Shown: positions 1-9,700, numbered from the stretch's first letter. The stretch is 64,000 nucleotides of DNA from Flavihumibacter sp. UBA7668 (GCF_002483205.1 NZ_DLHM01000003.1:248001-312000); one strand, 5' to 3'. Notes: a model not told the origin generated them from the letters alone. Numbers and translations are program-made.

Positions 1-1295
1 TCCCAGAGATATAGTTTTTTCAGTAATGGCAATTGAGTTAGCAACGGAATGGCATCATTGGTCAGCTTAGTTCCATATAAATTCAGGTATTCCAGTTTTT
101 GCAAACCGGTAAGTGGTTTAAGCCCCTGATCTGTTATTGGATTCCTGTTCAGATTCAGTTTATATAAATTGGTCAGAGAACCAAGTTGGTTGAGTTGCTC
201 ATCTTTCAACTGGCAATTCTCCAATTGCAACCAGACCAACTGTTCATTGATGCCTTGCAGCACAGACAGGTCGGGATGTTCGTTTCCGTTTCCATTAAAT
301 TTCACTTCCAGCAGATTGGATGTTTTGGTGAGCAGGTTCACCTGAAATCCTTTCTCCAGAACCAGCCGGAGAGCAGTTGGATTTGCAGGAGCGGCTTCAT
401 ATCCTTCCACTGCTTCCCGATCCAATTGGAAAAAACTGATCAGCCGGTCCTTTATTTTTACACCTGGAGCCAATGCACTGATTTTTTGCTGCTGATGTGC
501 ACCGGTTTCTATCCACCATTCCAATATTGCTTTTTGCTCTTCCGTCAGAGGTGTTTTTCCATCCGTAGGCATAAACTCCTTATGGTCCTGCGGCAAACTG
601 ATCCGGCGATACAATTCACTGGTAGCCAGGTTGCCCGGTACCACACCCGGACTGGTTTTACCTCCTGCTAATATTTCGGCATGAGTACCGAGTAAATAAT
701 CTCCTTTTTTCTTTTCCTGATTATGACAGCTTACACATTTGGCCTGCAGTATGGGTACCACGGCATCTTCAAAAAGATAAGCGGAGTCCAGCTCACGGAT
801 GTAGGTTTTCCCAACGGTTCCGGTTGTTAGTGAATCTATTTTCCCAAAGGGGGCATACTCGGTTAAATAACTGGAACCATGGGTGAGTGATCCGCCCCAG
901 TGCCCGGTCATCAGCATGCAGCCAACCGCACTAACAATCAGGATGAACCGAAGCATAGAGAAATCAAATCGCCGGTTTCTTATTTTCAGGCGGTAACTTA
1001 TATAAATCAGCAGGGACAATACCGCCACAGCAATTCCGCCCAGTTTATGGTTAGACAGTGTTTGATTTTCATAGTCACCTCCCTGAGAAAGCAGTAATCC
1101 GGTAAGAACAGAAAGCCCACCACTCAATGCAGCCAATAACCAGAGCAGGGAAACTACTTCCTGTAATAGTTCGGAAGGCCGCTTCCATTGCACCAGGTGC
1201 AGCACCAGTGCAAAAGACAGCAGTCCAATAGGAAGGTGTACGAATAAAGGGTGAAATCGCCCTATAAATAAAGACAGTTCAGGGTTTAGTTGCAT
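1..1295 (-). CDS. c-type cytochrome domain / leucine-rich-repeat membrane protein (partial, 3' end off window)
   Basis: An open frame runs from an ATG at 1295 to the window edge (431 codons seen), so the C-terminus is missing. The first ~130 residues hold about four hydrophobic segments typical of a DUF2231-like membrane region. They are followed by a heme-binding CVSCH motif (Cys at residue 187) in a planctomycete-type cytochrome domain containing MPTDGKTPLT. The C-terminal part is leucine-rich repeats with the NLYKLNLNRNPIT pattern. The gene lies 13 nt after the DUF1501 gene and is the last member seen of a three-gene operon. Such proteins are usually annotated as c-type cytochrome domain or ribonuclease-inhibitor-like. 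They are presumed to sit in the inner membrane facing the periplasm, and their substrate is unknown. Confidence 0.85.
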   Translation of the reverse strand, partial: MQLNPELSLFIGRFHPLFVHLPIGLLSFALVLHLVQWKRPSELLQEVVSLLWLLAALSGGLSVLTGLLLSQGGDYENQTLSNHKLGGIAVAVLSLLIYISYRLKIRNRRFDFSMLRFILIVSAVGCMLMTGHWGGSLTHGSSYLTEYAPFGKIDSLTTGTVGKTYIRELDSAYLFEDAVVPILQAKCVSCHNQEKKKGDYLLGTHAEILAGGKTSPGVVPGNLATSELYRRISLPQDHKEFMPTDGKTPLTEEQKAILEWWIETGAHQQQKISALAPGVKIKDRLISFFQLDREAVEGYEAAPANPTALRLVLEKGFQVNLLTKTSNLLEVKFNGNGNEHPDLSVLQGINEQLVWLQLENCQLKDEQLNQLGSLTNLYKLNLNRNPITDQGLKPLTGLQKLEYLNLYGTKLTNDAIPLLTQLPLLKKLYLW

Positions 1296-1308
1296 TCCAA
1301 TCAGATTA

Positions 1309-2775
1309 TCAGGCCAAAATTTCTTTCACTACATTTCCATGCACATCCGTTAAACGAAAATCACGTCCGCCAAACCGGAAGGTTAATTGTTTGTGATCCA
1401 TTCCCATCAGGTGCAGCATGGTAGCATGCAGATCATGGATCGTAACAGGTTTATCAATTACGCGGTATCCATAGTCATCCGTTGCACCATAAATGGTTCC
1501 TCCTTTAATACCGGCACCGGCCATCCACATACTGAATGCAGATGGATTATGATCCCGTCCATCCGTGCCCTGCGCAAAAGGAGTACGGCCAAATTCACCA
1601 GACCATACCACCAGGGTTTCATCCAGCAAGCCGCGTTTTTTTAAATCCTTCAACAAGCCGGCAATAGGCTGATCCACAGCATGCGCATTATTTTCATGCC
1701 CTTTTTTAAGATTGGAATGCTGATCCCAGCGATCTGCTCCTCCCCCAATATCCGGACAGGTCAATTCAATAAAGCGGACTCCTCTTTCCACCAGTCTGCG
1801 TGCCAGTAAACACTGAGCCGCATAATTACGCGTATTGGGGTCAGGAGAATCAAGTCCGTATAATTTTTTGACAGATTCTGATTCGTTTTTGAATTCAGTT
1901 AACTCCGGAATGGAGGACTGCATTTTATAAGCCAGTTCATAATTGGAAATAGCAGCCTCAATAGCATCCGCACCATCGAGAGTTTTTAATAAATGACCAT
2001 CGCGCTCCCGCAGAAAAGCAAGTTTATCTTCCTGAATGCCGGCAATGGAATCGATGGGTTTGATATTGGCCAATGGTTCAGCACCGGCGCGTAATAGGGA
2101 AGCCTGATAAGCTGCGGGCAGAAATCCGTTTTTGAAATTATCCAATCCGCCTGGTGGAATTAATCCACCATCCAACACCACGTAACCGGGCAGGTTATTA
2201 TTCTCACTGCCCAACCCATAATTAACCCAGGCACCCATACTTGGGCGTCCCTGCAATCCGCTGCCGGTATGTAAAAAATAATTCGCATTGGTATGTTCCG
2301 GAAAATTGGATACCATGGATCGGATCAGCGCCAGGTCATCGGCACAGCTGGCGATATGCGGAAACAAATCACTTATTTCCATACCGGATTCTCCATAGCG
2401 ATGAAAATCCCAGGGACTTTTTAAAATCTTGCCAACATCGCCAAACTGGGTGGCATCCATTTTAAATTTCTTCGCAGGATCCTCTCCATTCTCCAAAGCC
2501 AGCCGGGGTTTGGGATCAAAGGAATCTACCTGTGATACACCGCCATCCATGTACAGGAAGATGATATTCTTTGCCTTTGGAACAAAACCGGGTGGAAGCG
2601 CGCCGCCACCCAAATGATTCAATAAATTTTCCTTGCCATCGGCTACTCCGGAGCAGGAAGGCAGCAGACTTCCAAATAAACTCACCATGGCCAGTGAACC
2701 GAATCCGCATTTGCAGATTCCCAACATTTCTCTGCGGGAAAGCGGACGATGAATCGGATGAACAGGTTTTCCCAT
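1309..2775 (-). CDS. DUF1501 domain-containing protein (sulfatase-like fold, exported)
   Basis: The 488-residue product starts with a Tat-like SRREML motif (residues 13-18), a hydrophobic stretch and a lipobox-like LPSC at Cys41, so export and lipid anchoring are likely. Family hallmarks are MDGGVSQVDSFDPKP near residue 76 and GEFGRTP followed by GRDHNP near residues 395-412. DUF1501 proteins share the alkaline phosphatase/sulfatase fold and almost always sit beside PSD1 cytochrome proteins, as here. The ATG lies one base after the PSD1 stop, which implies translational coupling. The molecular activity of the family is not established; a role in breakdown of complex polysaccharides or aromatic material is often assumed. 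Confidence 0.93.
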   Translation of the reverse strand: MGKPVHPIHRPLSRREMLGICKCGFGSLAMVSLFGSLLPSCSGVADGKENLLNHLGGGALPPGFVPKAKNIIFLYMDGGVSQVDSFDPKPRLALENGEDPAKKFKMDATQFGDVGKILKSPWDFHRYGESGMEISDLFPHIASCADDLALIRSMVSNFPEHTNANYFLHTGSGLQGRPSMGAWVNYGLGSENNNLPGYVVLDGGLIPPGGLDNFKNGFLPAAYQASLLRAGAEPLANIKPIDSIAGIQEDKLAFLRERDGHLLKTLDGADAIEAAISNYELAYKMQSSIPELTEFKNESESVKKLYGLDSPDPNTRNYAAQCLLARRLVERGVRFIELTCPDIGGGADRWDQHSNLKKGHENNAHAVDQPIAGLLKDLKKRGLLDETLVVWSGEFGRTPFAQGTDGRDHNPSAFSMWMAGAGIKGGTIYGATDDYGYRVIDKPVTIHDLHATMLHLMGMDHKQLTFRFGGRDFRLTDVHGNVVKEILA

Positions 2776-2776
2776 A

Positions 2777-5680
2777 TCAGTTGAGATAAATGAATTCTTT
2801 TAAATTAAAAAGCGAATGGATATACTCTTTCCATGCCAACGCTCCTGCTTCTTCCATCTTCTTTATAAACGCCAACCCTTTTTCAATTTCTTCTTTTTCG
2901 GCAGCGCGACTAAAACAGGTTTGATACAACCATTGGATTTTTTGATTGCTGTCAGCAAATGCTTTTTTTTCCATTCGTACATGAAGCCTTGCTGCTTCCT
3001 GCATAACAAAAGGATCATTCAACAGTATCAATGATTGAGAAGGCACATTCGTAACATCCCTTTTACCGAAACTGGTAAATGGAAGTGGGCGATCAAAACT
3101 GGATAACATCGGATCAAGAAAATTGCGTCGTACCTCCAGGTAAACAGATCGGCGTCCCGCTCCGTCCAATGGACCGGAATTCTCTGGTTTCCCACGACCG
3201 TTCATGAAAGAAGTGATATGTTGCGGAACAGGCGGACCGTACATAGATGTATCCAGCCTGCCGGAAACTGCCAGCATCGCATCACGGATGGCTTCTGCTT
3301 CCAGACGTAATAAAGGGAAATGAGAAAGCCAACTATTAGACGGGTCTTTTTCCCTGGCATCAGCTCCCGGTTTTACCTGACGCTGAAAGGTTTCGGAGAG
3401 CAGGATTTTTCGGATCAGGTATTTAATGGAATAACCGTTCTCCTGAAATTCTATTGCCAGTTGATCCAACAAAGCAGGATGGGAAGGAAGTTTTCCCTGC
3501 AGCCCAAAATTATCCACCGTTTCCACAATACCTTTTCCATAGAGGTAATGCCAGATCCGGTTGACCATCACTCTGGCTGCAATTGGATTATTTTTCTCCA
3601 AAATGGCATTGGCCAATTCAAGCCGGCCACTACCCGACACATCCAGCCGTACAGTTGTTTTTGCAATGGCAGGAAGAAACTGACGGGTCGCAGGTTCTTT
3701 GGATAAATCAAGATGACTGCCTCTCACAAAAACCGGACTGTTTTTACCAAAGCCATCCGTTACTCCATAGATGAATTGCAGCGAATCGTTCAGTTGAGAT
3801 CGCAGTGCTATTTCCTGCTCCAGCAGATGGCTAATGACAGCATCCGGCTTTTTATTTGACCGTTGGCGTATGCGTTGATTAAGTTCCTTAACAATACCAC
3901 GATTTTTCTCCGGAATTAGTTTTGTTTTATCATATGCGATGGCATATCGCAGATCTATATACGAATCAGGCTGCTGAACAAATACATGATTTTCATATAC
4001 CCCAGGCAATACTTCAATATAGGCCTTATGTCCCTTCCACTGAGATACATCAAAAATATACTCCTTAAATTCAGTGGATTCAACCCGCTGCTCCATATTT
4101 CCATAAATAGGATATCGGATCAATTGGAAATTATCAATTACGATCCGGATTACACTTTCTTTACCCGCCGCTTCTACTGCGATAAAATTATTGGCAAGTG
4201 TAAAATCCGGAGAACGTAATGCTCCATATAGTCCGCTTGAAATCTTCCGACTGCTGGCGGTTCCTTCCCGTATTCCAATCCATTGTTTTTGGGTATTGAA
4301 TACTGGATCACCTAATGTGGTGGTAGTTCCAAAAGCCAGTCCATCTGATTTCCAACCATCCAGATCAGCTCTCGAAAAATCCCCCAATACCCTGCTATTT
4401 ATTTCAGGCAAAACAGGGTCAGTTGTATTTTTCGTTTGTACGATGCCGTTAACAGGCAGCTGATCAGGCAATTGACTAATCATCCAATTTCTTATACTAT
4501 CCTGAACCTGCATTAATCGATCCAACAGCGGCTTTTTCTGCTCCTGATTGACGGGTTGCGGTGTAAACCGGGTGCCTTCCATAATTCCATAAAAAGAATA
4601 ATAATCCTTTGCACTGATGGGATCAAATTTATGATCATGGCAGCGCGCACAACTGATGGTGAGTCCCAAAAACGCTTTTCCCGTAACATCAATCATATTA
4701 TCAATGCGATCCGCTTCATCCTTTCGGATATCAACCGGACTATGGGTGCCTTCTGCCATGGTAAGAAAGGTGGTCCCCAATACAGATTCATTTTGGTTCT
4801 GAGGCCCTTTTCTTGGATCAGATAATAAATCACCGGCCAATTGCTCCTTTAGTAATTGATCATACGGTATATCTGCATTGAACGCTCTTACCAGATAATC
4901 CCGATAGCGCCAGGCTCCCTGAATGGGATAATCAAATTCATGTCCGCGGGTTTCTGCATACCGGGCAATATCCATCCAATGCCTGGCCCAGCGCTCACCA
5001 AATCTTGGTGAGGACAGATAGCGGTCCACCATTTTCGTGTAGGCATCTTCGTGGGTATCGGCAAAAAATGCAGCCTGTTCTTTTTCTGTTGGTGGTAATC
5101 CGGTTAATAAAAAAGAAACTCGTCTGATAAGAGAAGCTTTTGATGCTTTGGGAGCTGCTTCTATATTCTCCCGATCCAGTTCTTTATCAATAAAATAATC
5201 AATAAAATTTCCTTTGTATTTCGACAATTCGGGTGTAGGCACAAGTGGCTGAAATGCCCAGTGCGGATCGTATTTCGCCCCCTGGTCAATCCATTTTTCC
5301 AACAGTGCCATTTCTCTTTCCGTAAGGGTGAGATTGGATTCCGGTGTGGGCATTTTCAAATCCGGATCCTTGTGGTAAATCCGCTCCACCAGCATACTGG
5401 AAGCTGCATGTCCCGGATCAATGGCTTTGCCACCATCCTTCAATAAAGCAGTGGCACCTTCATAGGTATCCAGTCGCAGGTTGGCTTTACGGCTGCTTTC
5501 ATCCGGACCGTGGCAGAGATAACATTTCTGCACCAGGATCGGCCGTACATGATAATTGAAATCAACGGTATCAGGAAGTCCGGCCACAGCATCTGTTCCA
5601 CATCGGCTGAATAGAAAAATGCCGAGCACCAGGGCAGCAACTACCCCAATCGTTTTGTATGGAAGAATGCGATGGCTCAT
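2777..5680 (-). CDS. PSD1 and planctomycete cytochrome C domain-containing protein
   Basis: The 967-residue product has an N-terminal membrane segment ending in FLFSRC (possible lipoprotein, Cys27). The first heme motif is CYLCH at 53-57 (PSCyt1). A DUF1549 region (about 155-360) follows and contains a second CxxCH at 344-348 in CARCHDHKFDP. A middle region (about 420-600) looks like a carbohydrate-binding or discoidin-like insert. The C-terminal DUF1553 domain (about 660-960) contains RVMVNRIWHYLYG and SQSLILLND. It is the first gene of the operon with DUF1501 and the cytochrome/LRR gene. The family is abundant in Planctomycetes and Verrucomicrobia and scattered in Bacteroidota. A periplasmic redox role is inferred; the substrate is unknown. 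Confidence 0.95.
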   Translation of the reverse strand: MSHRILPYKTIGVVAALVLGIFLFSRCGTDAVAGLPDTVDFNYHVRPILVQKCYLCHGPDESSRKANLRLDTYEGATALLKDGGKAIDPGHAASSMLVERIYHKDPDLKMPTPESNLTLTEREMALLEKWIDQGAKYDPHWAFQPLVPTPELSKYKGNFIDYFIDKELDRENIEAAPKASKASLIRRVSFLLTGLPPTEKEQAAFFADTHEDAYTKMVDRYLSSPRFGERWARHWMDIARYAETRGHEFDYPIQGAWRYRDYLVRAFNADIPYDQLLKEQLAGDLLSDPRKGPQNQNESVLGTTFLTMAEGTHSPVDIRKDEADRIDNMIDVTGKAFLGLTISCARCHDHKFDPISAKDYYSFYGIMEGTRFTPQPVNQEQKKPLLDRLMQVQDSIRNWMISQLPDQLPVNGIVQTKNTTDPVLPEINSRVLGDFSRADLDGWKSDGLAFGTTTTLGDPVFNTQKQWIGIREGTASSRKISSGLYGALRSPDFTLANNFIAVEAAGKESVIRIVIDNFQLIRYPIYGNMEQRVESTEFKEYIFDVSQWKGHKAYIEVLPGVYENHVFVQQPDSYIDLRYAIAYDKTKLIPEKNRGIVKELNQRIRQRSNKKPDAVISHLLEQEIALRSQLNDSLQFIYGVTDGFGKNSPVFVRGSHLDLSKEPATRQFLPAIAKTTVRLDVSGSGRLELANAILEKNNPIAARVMVNRIWHYLYGKGIVETVDNFGLQGKLPSHPALLDQLAIEFQENGYSIKYLIRKILLSETFQRQVKPGADAREKDPSNSWLSHFPLLRLEAEAIRDAMLAVSGRLDTSMYGPPVPQHITSFMNGRGKPENSGPLDGAGRRSVYLEVRRNFLDPMLSSFDRPLPFTSFGKRDVTNVPSQSLILLNDPFVMQEAARLHVRMEKKAFADSNQKIQWLYQTCFSRAAEKEEIEKGLAFIKKMEEAGALAWKEYIHSLFNLKEFIYLN

Positions 5681-5775
5681 GCAATTGGTCGTTAGAACTC
5701 TAATTTAACTCTATATTCTTAGAGCCCGATAACCTGTGTAGCTAAATTGCGCATTCTGCAGATTAAAATCCGCTT

Positions 5776-6894
5776 TTAGAGAGACAGGGTTCTTGCCCTT
5801 GCAACTGTTTCCCAGTTGCCGGCAATTTGCTGATCGATGACCGTAATCGCTTTTTCATACAAAGCAATAGTGGGACAAACATGATAGGGCATTCCAAAGA
5901 GCAGGTCTCCAATTTCCAAATTGGCAGCCCCCTCACTCGTAAAGAAAAAATGTTCTTCGCTATGTCCAACTGCTGTTAAGCCGGATGCGTTTAACCAATG
6001 CACCCGTTTATCCAGACTGTTTTCGGAGGCAATGGATTTATGCCCGAGGTCAAGGGTAACCCTGTTTTCCTCCGGCTTTGAAACCACCCTGCTAAGTACC
6101 AATGCAGCAGGAATAAAATCGGTGTCTGATAGTTTATCAGTATAAGATTTATCCCAATAGACAAAGGTACCCGGACTGCAAACCAGATCGGGATAGCTGG
6201 CGAGCATAGCAAAGCTGGGCATTCCGCCGGCAATGATTTCAACTTCTTTAATGCCTCTTCGAATCAATTCTTTTTTCATTGCCCATACCGGTGCAAATGC
6301 AGCTTCCACACGTTGCTGGCGAAGGATCGGATCAGGATCGGATATATGTCCGTCGTATGCATGCAATCCTTTTATGTTAACCTGAGGTTCTTTGTATAAA
6401 TCCGTATAGAATTCAAGGGCATCCTCATCCGGTTTGGTTCCGGTACGTTGCATTCCCACATTCAGATCCATATAAACAGTAAGCGGTAAGTGAAGCGCAC
6501 CGGATTTTTTCATCAGTTCCAATGCAGCCGTTCTATCATCCACCAGACAGGAAAATATAGTACCGGGATAGGTCTCCATCAATTGAAAGAACCGATCGAT
6601 TTTCGGTCCCACTGGCTGGTAGGCCAGCAATATATCCGGCACACCTTCCTTTGCCAGCATTTCTGCTTCTGCAATAGTAGAGCATTTGAATTGCCTGATG
6701 CCGGAAGCCAGCAGCATCCTGGTCAGATCAGGCGATTTATGCGTTTTTGCATGCGGTCGTAACCGATCCGGGTTGCCTACCATTTTAATTGCCGTATCAA
6801 TATTATGCTGCACCCGCTGCGGGTATACGACGAGAGCAGGCGTATCCAGTTGATCCATTCCATCAAACAAATACCAGGCTGTTGAATTTTCCAT
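5776..6894 (-). CDS. D-threonine aldolase / D-serine dehydratase-like PLP enzyme
   Basis: This is a fold-III PLP enzyme related to the alanine racemase N-terminal domain. RPHAKTHKS near residue 50 supplies the Schiff-base lysine, and a C-terminal HVCPTI supplies the His and Cys metal ligands known from the D-threonine aldolase and eukaryotic D-serine dehydratase family. The ATG at 6894 is chosen (372 aa). A TTG at 6921 would add nine residues that are not typical of the family. A cytosolic role in cleaving or dehydrating D-beta-hydroxy amino acids is expected; the exact substrate cannot be told. It is divergent from the TonB receptor and could share the palindromic control region at 6962-7070. 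No strong terminator is seen in 5681-5775. Confidence 0.88.
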   Translation of the reverse strand: MENSTAWYLFDGMDQLDTPALVVYPQRVQHNIDTAIKMVGNPDRLRPHAKTHKSPDLTRMLLASGIRQFKCSTIAEAEMLAKEGVPDILLAYQPVGPKIDRFFQLMETYPGTIFSCLVDDRTAALELMKKSGALHLPLTVYMDLNVGMQRTGTKPDEDALEFYTDLYKEPQVNIKGLHAYDGHISDPDPILRQQRVEAAFAPVWAMKKELIRRGIKEVEIIAGGMPSFAMLASYPDLVCSPGTFVYWDKSYTDKLSDTDFIPAALVLSRVVSKPEENRVTLDLGHKSIASENSLDKRVHWLNASGLTAVGHSEEHFFFTSEGAANLEIGDLLFGMPYHVCPTIALYEKAITVIDQQIAGNWETVARARTLSL

Positions 6895-6970
6895 AAAGCC
6901 TAAGATACTTAATGGTGCCAAACCGCCTTGCTCCCATTTATCGAAATCCCAAAAAAATAAAGTCTACTAA

Positions 6971-7001
6971 TTTGGTGGATTAAATATTTTAACTAGTTTT
7001 A
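6971..7001 (+). promoter_or_regulatory. putative Bacteroidota-type promoter of the TonB receptor
   Basis: TTTG (6971-6974) is separated by 19 nt from TAGTTTTA (6994-7001). This matches the Bacteroidota housekeeping pattern TTTG-N19/20-TAnnTTTG in all but the last base. The expected start of transcription, about 7 nt downstream, falls inside the palindrome at 7006-7024. A protein bound there would block initiation. The promoter is inferred from sequence only. Confidence 0.5.
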
Positions 7002-7005
7002 CATT

Positions 7006-7024
7006 GTCTATTGATTCAATAGAC
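7006..7024. promoter_or_regulatory. 19-bp palindromic operator candidate (box 2 of 3)
   Basis: GTCTATTGATTCAATAGAC is a perfect inverted repeat with 9-bp arms around one central base. A related 19-mer occurs at 18390-18408, with identical GTCTA and ATAGAC ends. The half-site GTCTACTAA is 44 nt upstream at 6962-6970. The intergenic position and overlap with a promoter suggest a repressor site. The cognate regulator is not identified; the arms vaguely resemble Rrf2/IscR-family half-sites, which is only a suggestion. Confidence 0.55.
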
Positions 7025-7051
7025 TTTATTACTCATTACCCGGCATAATTA

Positions 7052-7070
7052 GTCTATCTAATTGATAGTA
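7052..7070. promoter_or_regulatory. degenerate copy of the palindromic operator (box 3 of 3)
   Basis: GTCTATCTAATTGATAGTA keeps the left GTCTA arm and an inner inverted repeat CTATC-TAATT-GATAG (7054-7068), but loses the last bases of the right arm. It begins 46 nt after box 2, and box 2 begins 44 nt after the half-site at 6962. The three boxes are therefore about four helical turns apart, on similar faces of the DNA. Confidence 0.4.
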
Positions 7071-7133
7071 TATCTCGTATATATTATCAAAACAGCCTAC
7101 TTATGCCTACTATTAACCATCGAAACCATTGCA

Positions 7134-9680
7134 ATGAAGCATCATTTTCTAATCCTTGTATTTCTGGCAGGCGCCTTATTCAGCCAGGCGCAGACCACTT
7201 TATCCGGAACCATTAAAGATGAAAAGGGCCAGGCAGTGGAAGCAGCTACCATTAAAGTAAAAGGCACCAATACCTCCACAGTAGCTGATTCCAGGGGAAA
7301 ATTCGTACTGAGCACCAGCAGAAACCTGCCTTTTACCTTATTGATCAGTTCAGCCGGCTATACGTCCAGTGAAGTGGAATTAACCCAGTTAAAAGATTCC
7401 AGTTTAACCATTATCCTGATCGAAAATAATCAGTTATCAGAGGTGGTGATTACCTCCCGCAGAAGAGTAGAAACGGCACAGGATGTACCCATTCCCATTT
7501 CTGTTTTGGGAGGGGCCCAGGTGGAAGATGCCGGTGCATTTAATGTAAACCGGTTGAAGGAATTAGTACCTACGGTTCAGCTCTATTCCTCCAATCCGCG
7601 TAATACCACCCTGAATATCCGGGGTATCGGATCCACTTTCGGACTAACCAATGATGGCATTGATCCGGGTGTTGGATTCTATGTGGATGGCGTGTATTAT
7701 GCCCGTCCGGCTGCCACTACGCTGGATTTTATCGACATTGAGCAGGTGGAAGTGCTGAGAGGTCCACAGGGCACCCTGTTTGGCAAAAACACCACAGCCG
7801 GTGCATTTAATATAACCACGAAAGCACCCAAATTTAAACCGGGCGCCAATTTCGAAGTAAGCTATGGCAATTATGGATTTGTGCAGGCGAAAGCATCCAT
7901 AACAGGAGGCATTACAAAAAAACTAGCCGGACGGATTTCCTTTTCCGGTACGCAGCGAAATGGTTTATTAGAGAATGTAGCCACGGGAAAATCAGTGAAT
8001 GACCTCAACAATATTGGCGTACGCGGACAACTATTATATACCCCAACAGATAAACTGAAAATTACCTTCATAGGGGATATTACCGATCAGAAACCGGATG
8101 GTTATGCGCAGGTGGTAGCCGGTGTGGTACAAACCCAGCGGGCAGGCTACCGTCAGTTTGATTCCATCATTGCCGACCTGGGTTATCAATTGCCCAGCAG
8201 AAATCCATTCGATCGCAAAATAGATCATAATACCACCTGGAGATCAGGCAATCAGTTGGGCGGTGCATCGGTAAATATAGATGCCAAAGTCGGAGCCGGT
8301 ACCCTAACTTCCACAACTGCCTGGAGGTATTGGAACTGGGATCCGTCTAATGACCGTGACTTTACCGGATTACCTGTACTGACCCTTTCACAGGCTACTT
8401 CCAAACACCAGCAATGGACACAGGAAATCCGCTATGCCGGTGATTTTTCTTCCAGGCTCAGTGGAGTTGCAGGAGTGTTTCTGATTGGACAGGATTTAAA
8501 AACAGATCCCTTTCATATTGAGGAATCCGGATCAGCACAATGGCGTTTCTCCCAAAGCAGCACCAGTTCTTTATGGGAAACTCCCGGTTTGTTTGAAGGA
8601 TATGGAATCCGAACCAATTCCAGGCTGAAAACATTCGGCGCAGCGGTATTTGGGCAACTGGATTGGGCAATAACTGAAAAGCTGCATGTATTGCCGGGGA
8701 TCCGCTACAATTATGATAAAAAAGAAGTGGATTTTGACAGGAAAACCTATGGCGGATTGGATACCGAAGATCCTGCCCTGCTGGCTTTGAAAAGAGCGGT
8801 ATATACCGATCAGGCGTTTACTGCAGATGTGGATGAAAGTAATTTCTCCGGACAACTAACGGTGTCGTATAAGGTACGCAGCGATATCAATGCATTTGCC
8901 ACCTATTCACTAAGCTATAAACCAGTTGGTGTAAACCTGGGCGGATTACCCACCGCCAATGGAGAAGTGCTGACAGATCTGGCACGTATCAAACCGGAGG
9001 GTGTTACCCATTATGAAATTGGTGTAAAGACGACGCCCAGCCGAAACTTCATTTTTAATGTAGTGGTTCATCAAACTGATATTAAAGATTACCAGACACA
9101 GGTTCAGACAGCTGAAGTGGGTGTTAACAGAGGATATCTGGCCAATGCAGAGAAAGTAAGAGTAAGAGGAGTTGAAACCGATGCCAATTATAAACTAAAT
9201 GATCATTTTACATTTTATGGCAACCTCGCTTATACCGAAGGCAGGTACCTGTCCTTTACCAATGCACCGGTACCATTGGAGGAAACCGGGGCTTCTACTT
9301 CCTTTAAGGATGTATCAGCAGGTGAACTGCCCGGTATTTCAAAATGGGCAGGTTCCATTGGTGGCGAGATTCAGTCAAAACGGATAAAAGCATTCACGAA
9401 AGAAGGGCGGTATTTTCTGGCGGTAGACAATTATTTCAGATCAGGTTTCTCGTCCAGTGCCTCTCCTTCCAAGTACCTGAATGTTCCCGGTTATGCCTTG
9501 TTTAATGGCCGGTTGGGATTCCGCTCCCGTGAAGGAATCAGTGTATTTCTATGGGGCAGAAACCTGCTAAATAAAAATTACTTTGAGCAACTACTGCCAG
9601 CTGCAGGTAATGCAGGGCATTATGCCGGCGTATTAGGTGATCAGCGGACTTATGGTGTTACACTTCGATATAGTTTATAA
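7134..9680 (+). CDS. TonB-dependent receptor with carboxypeptidase-regulatory-like N-terminal domain
   Basis: The ATG at 7134 gives an 848-residue protein with a clear signal peptide (MKHHFLILVFLAGALFSQAQ). An earlier TTG at 7062 would put 24 extra residues before it and is rejected. A CarbopepD_reg-like domain (about 22-105) is followed by a plug domain with DVPIPISVLGG and RNTTLNIRGIG. The plug ends with the hallmark VEVLRGPQGTLFGKNTTAG, and a large beta-barrel ends in an aromatic-containing strand (YGVTLRYSL). The overall form is of the FepA/siderophore or vitamin receptor type, not SusC, and no SusD follows. The ligand is unknown. The gene is monocistronic, ends at a strong hairpin terminator, and probably answers to the palindromic boxes upstream. 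Confidence 0.95.
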   Translation: MKHHFLILVFLAGALFSQAQTTLSGTIKDEKGQAVEAATIKVKGTNTSTVADSRGKFVLSTSRNLPFTLLISSAGYTSSEVELTQLKDSSLTIILIENNQLSEVVITSRRRVETAQDVPIPISVLGGAQVEDAGAFNVNRLKELVPTVQLYSSNPRNTTLNIRGIGSTFGLTNDGIDPGVGFYVDGVYYARPAATTLDFIDIEQVEVLRGPQGTLFGKNTTAGAFNITTKAPKFKPGANFEVSYGNYGFVQAKASITGGITKKLAGRISFSGTQRNGLLENVATGKSVNDLNNIGVRGQLLYTPTDKLKITFIGDITDQKPDGYAQVVAGVVQTQRAGYRQFDSIIADLGYQLPSRNPFDRKIDHNTTWRSGNQLGGASVNIDAKVGAGTLTSTTAWRYWNWDPSNDRDFTGLPVLTLSQATSKHQQWTQEIRYAGDFSSRLSGVAGVFLIGQDLKTDPFHIEESGSAQWRFSQSSTSSLWETPGLFEGYGIRTNSRLKTFGAAVFGQLDWAITEKLHVLPGIRYNYDKKEVDFDRKTYGGLDTEDPALLALKRAVYTDQAFTADVDESNFSGQLTVSYKVRSDINAFATYSLSYKPVGVNLGGLPTANGEVLTDLARIKPEGVTHYEIGVKTTPSRNFIFNVVVHQTDIKDYQTQVQTAEVGVNRGYLANAEKVRVRGVETDANYKLNDHFTFYGNLAYTEGRYLSFTNAPVPLEETGASTSFKDVSAGELPGISKWAGSIGGEIQSKRIKAFTKEGRYFLAVDNYFRSGFSSSASPSKYLNVPGYALFNGRLGFRSREGISVFLWGRNLLNKNYFEQLLPAAGNAGHYAGVLGDQRTYGVTLRYSL

Positions 9681-9700
9681 ACAAAACCATACTACAATAA

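Noticed and set aside
5681..5775. Possible riboswitch or attenuator between the PLP enzyme and PSD1 genes
   Set aside because: Only weak local pairing (CTCTA/TAGAG type) without a recognisable aptamer.
7062..7133. N-terminal extension of the TonB receptor from a TTG
   Set aside because: It would place 24 hydrophobic residues before a complete signal peptide, and it overlaps the third operator box.
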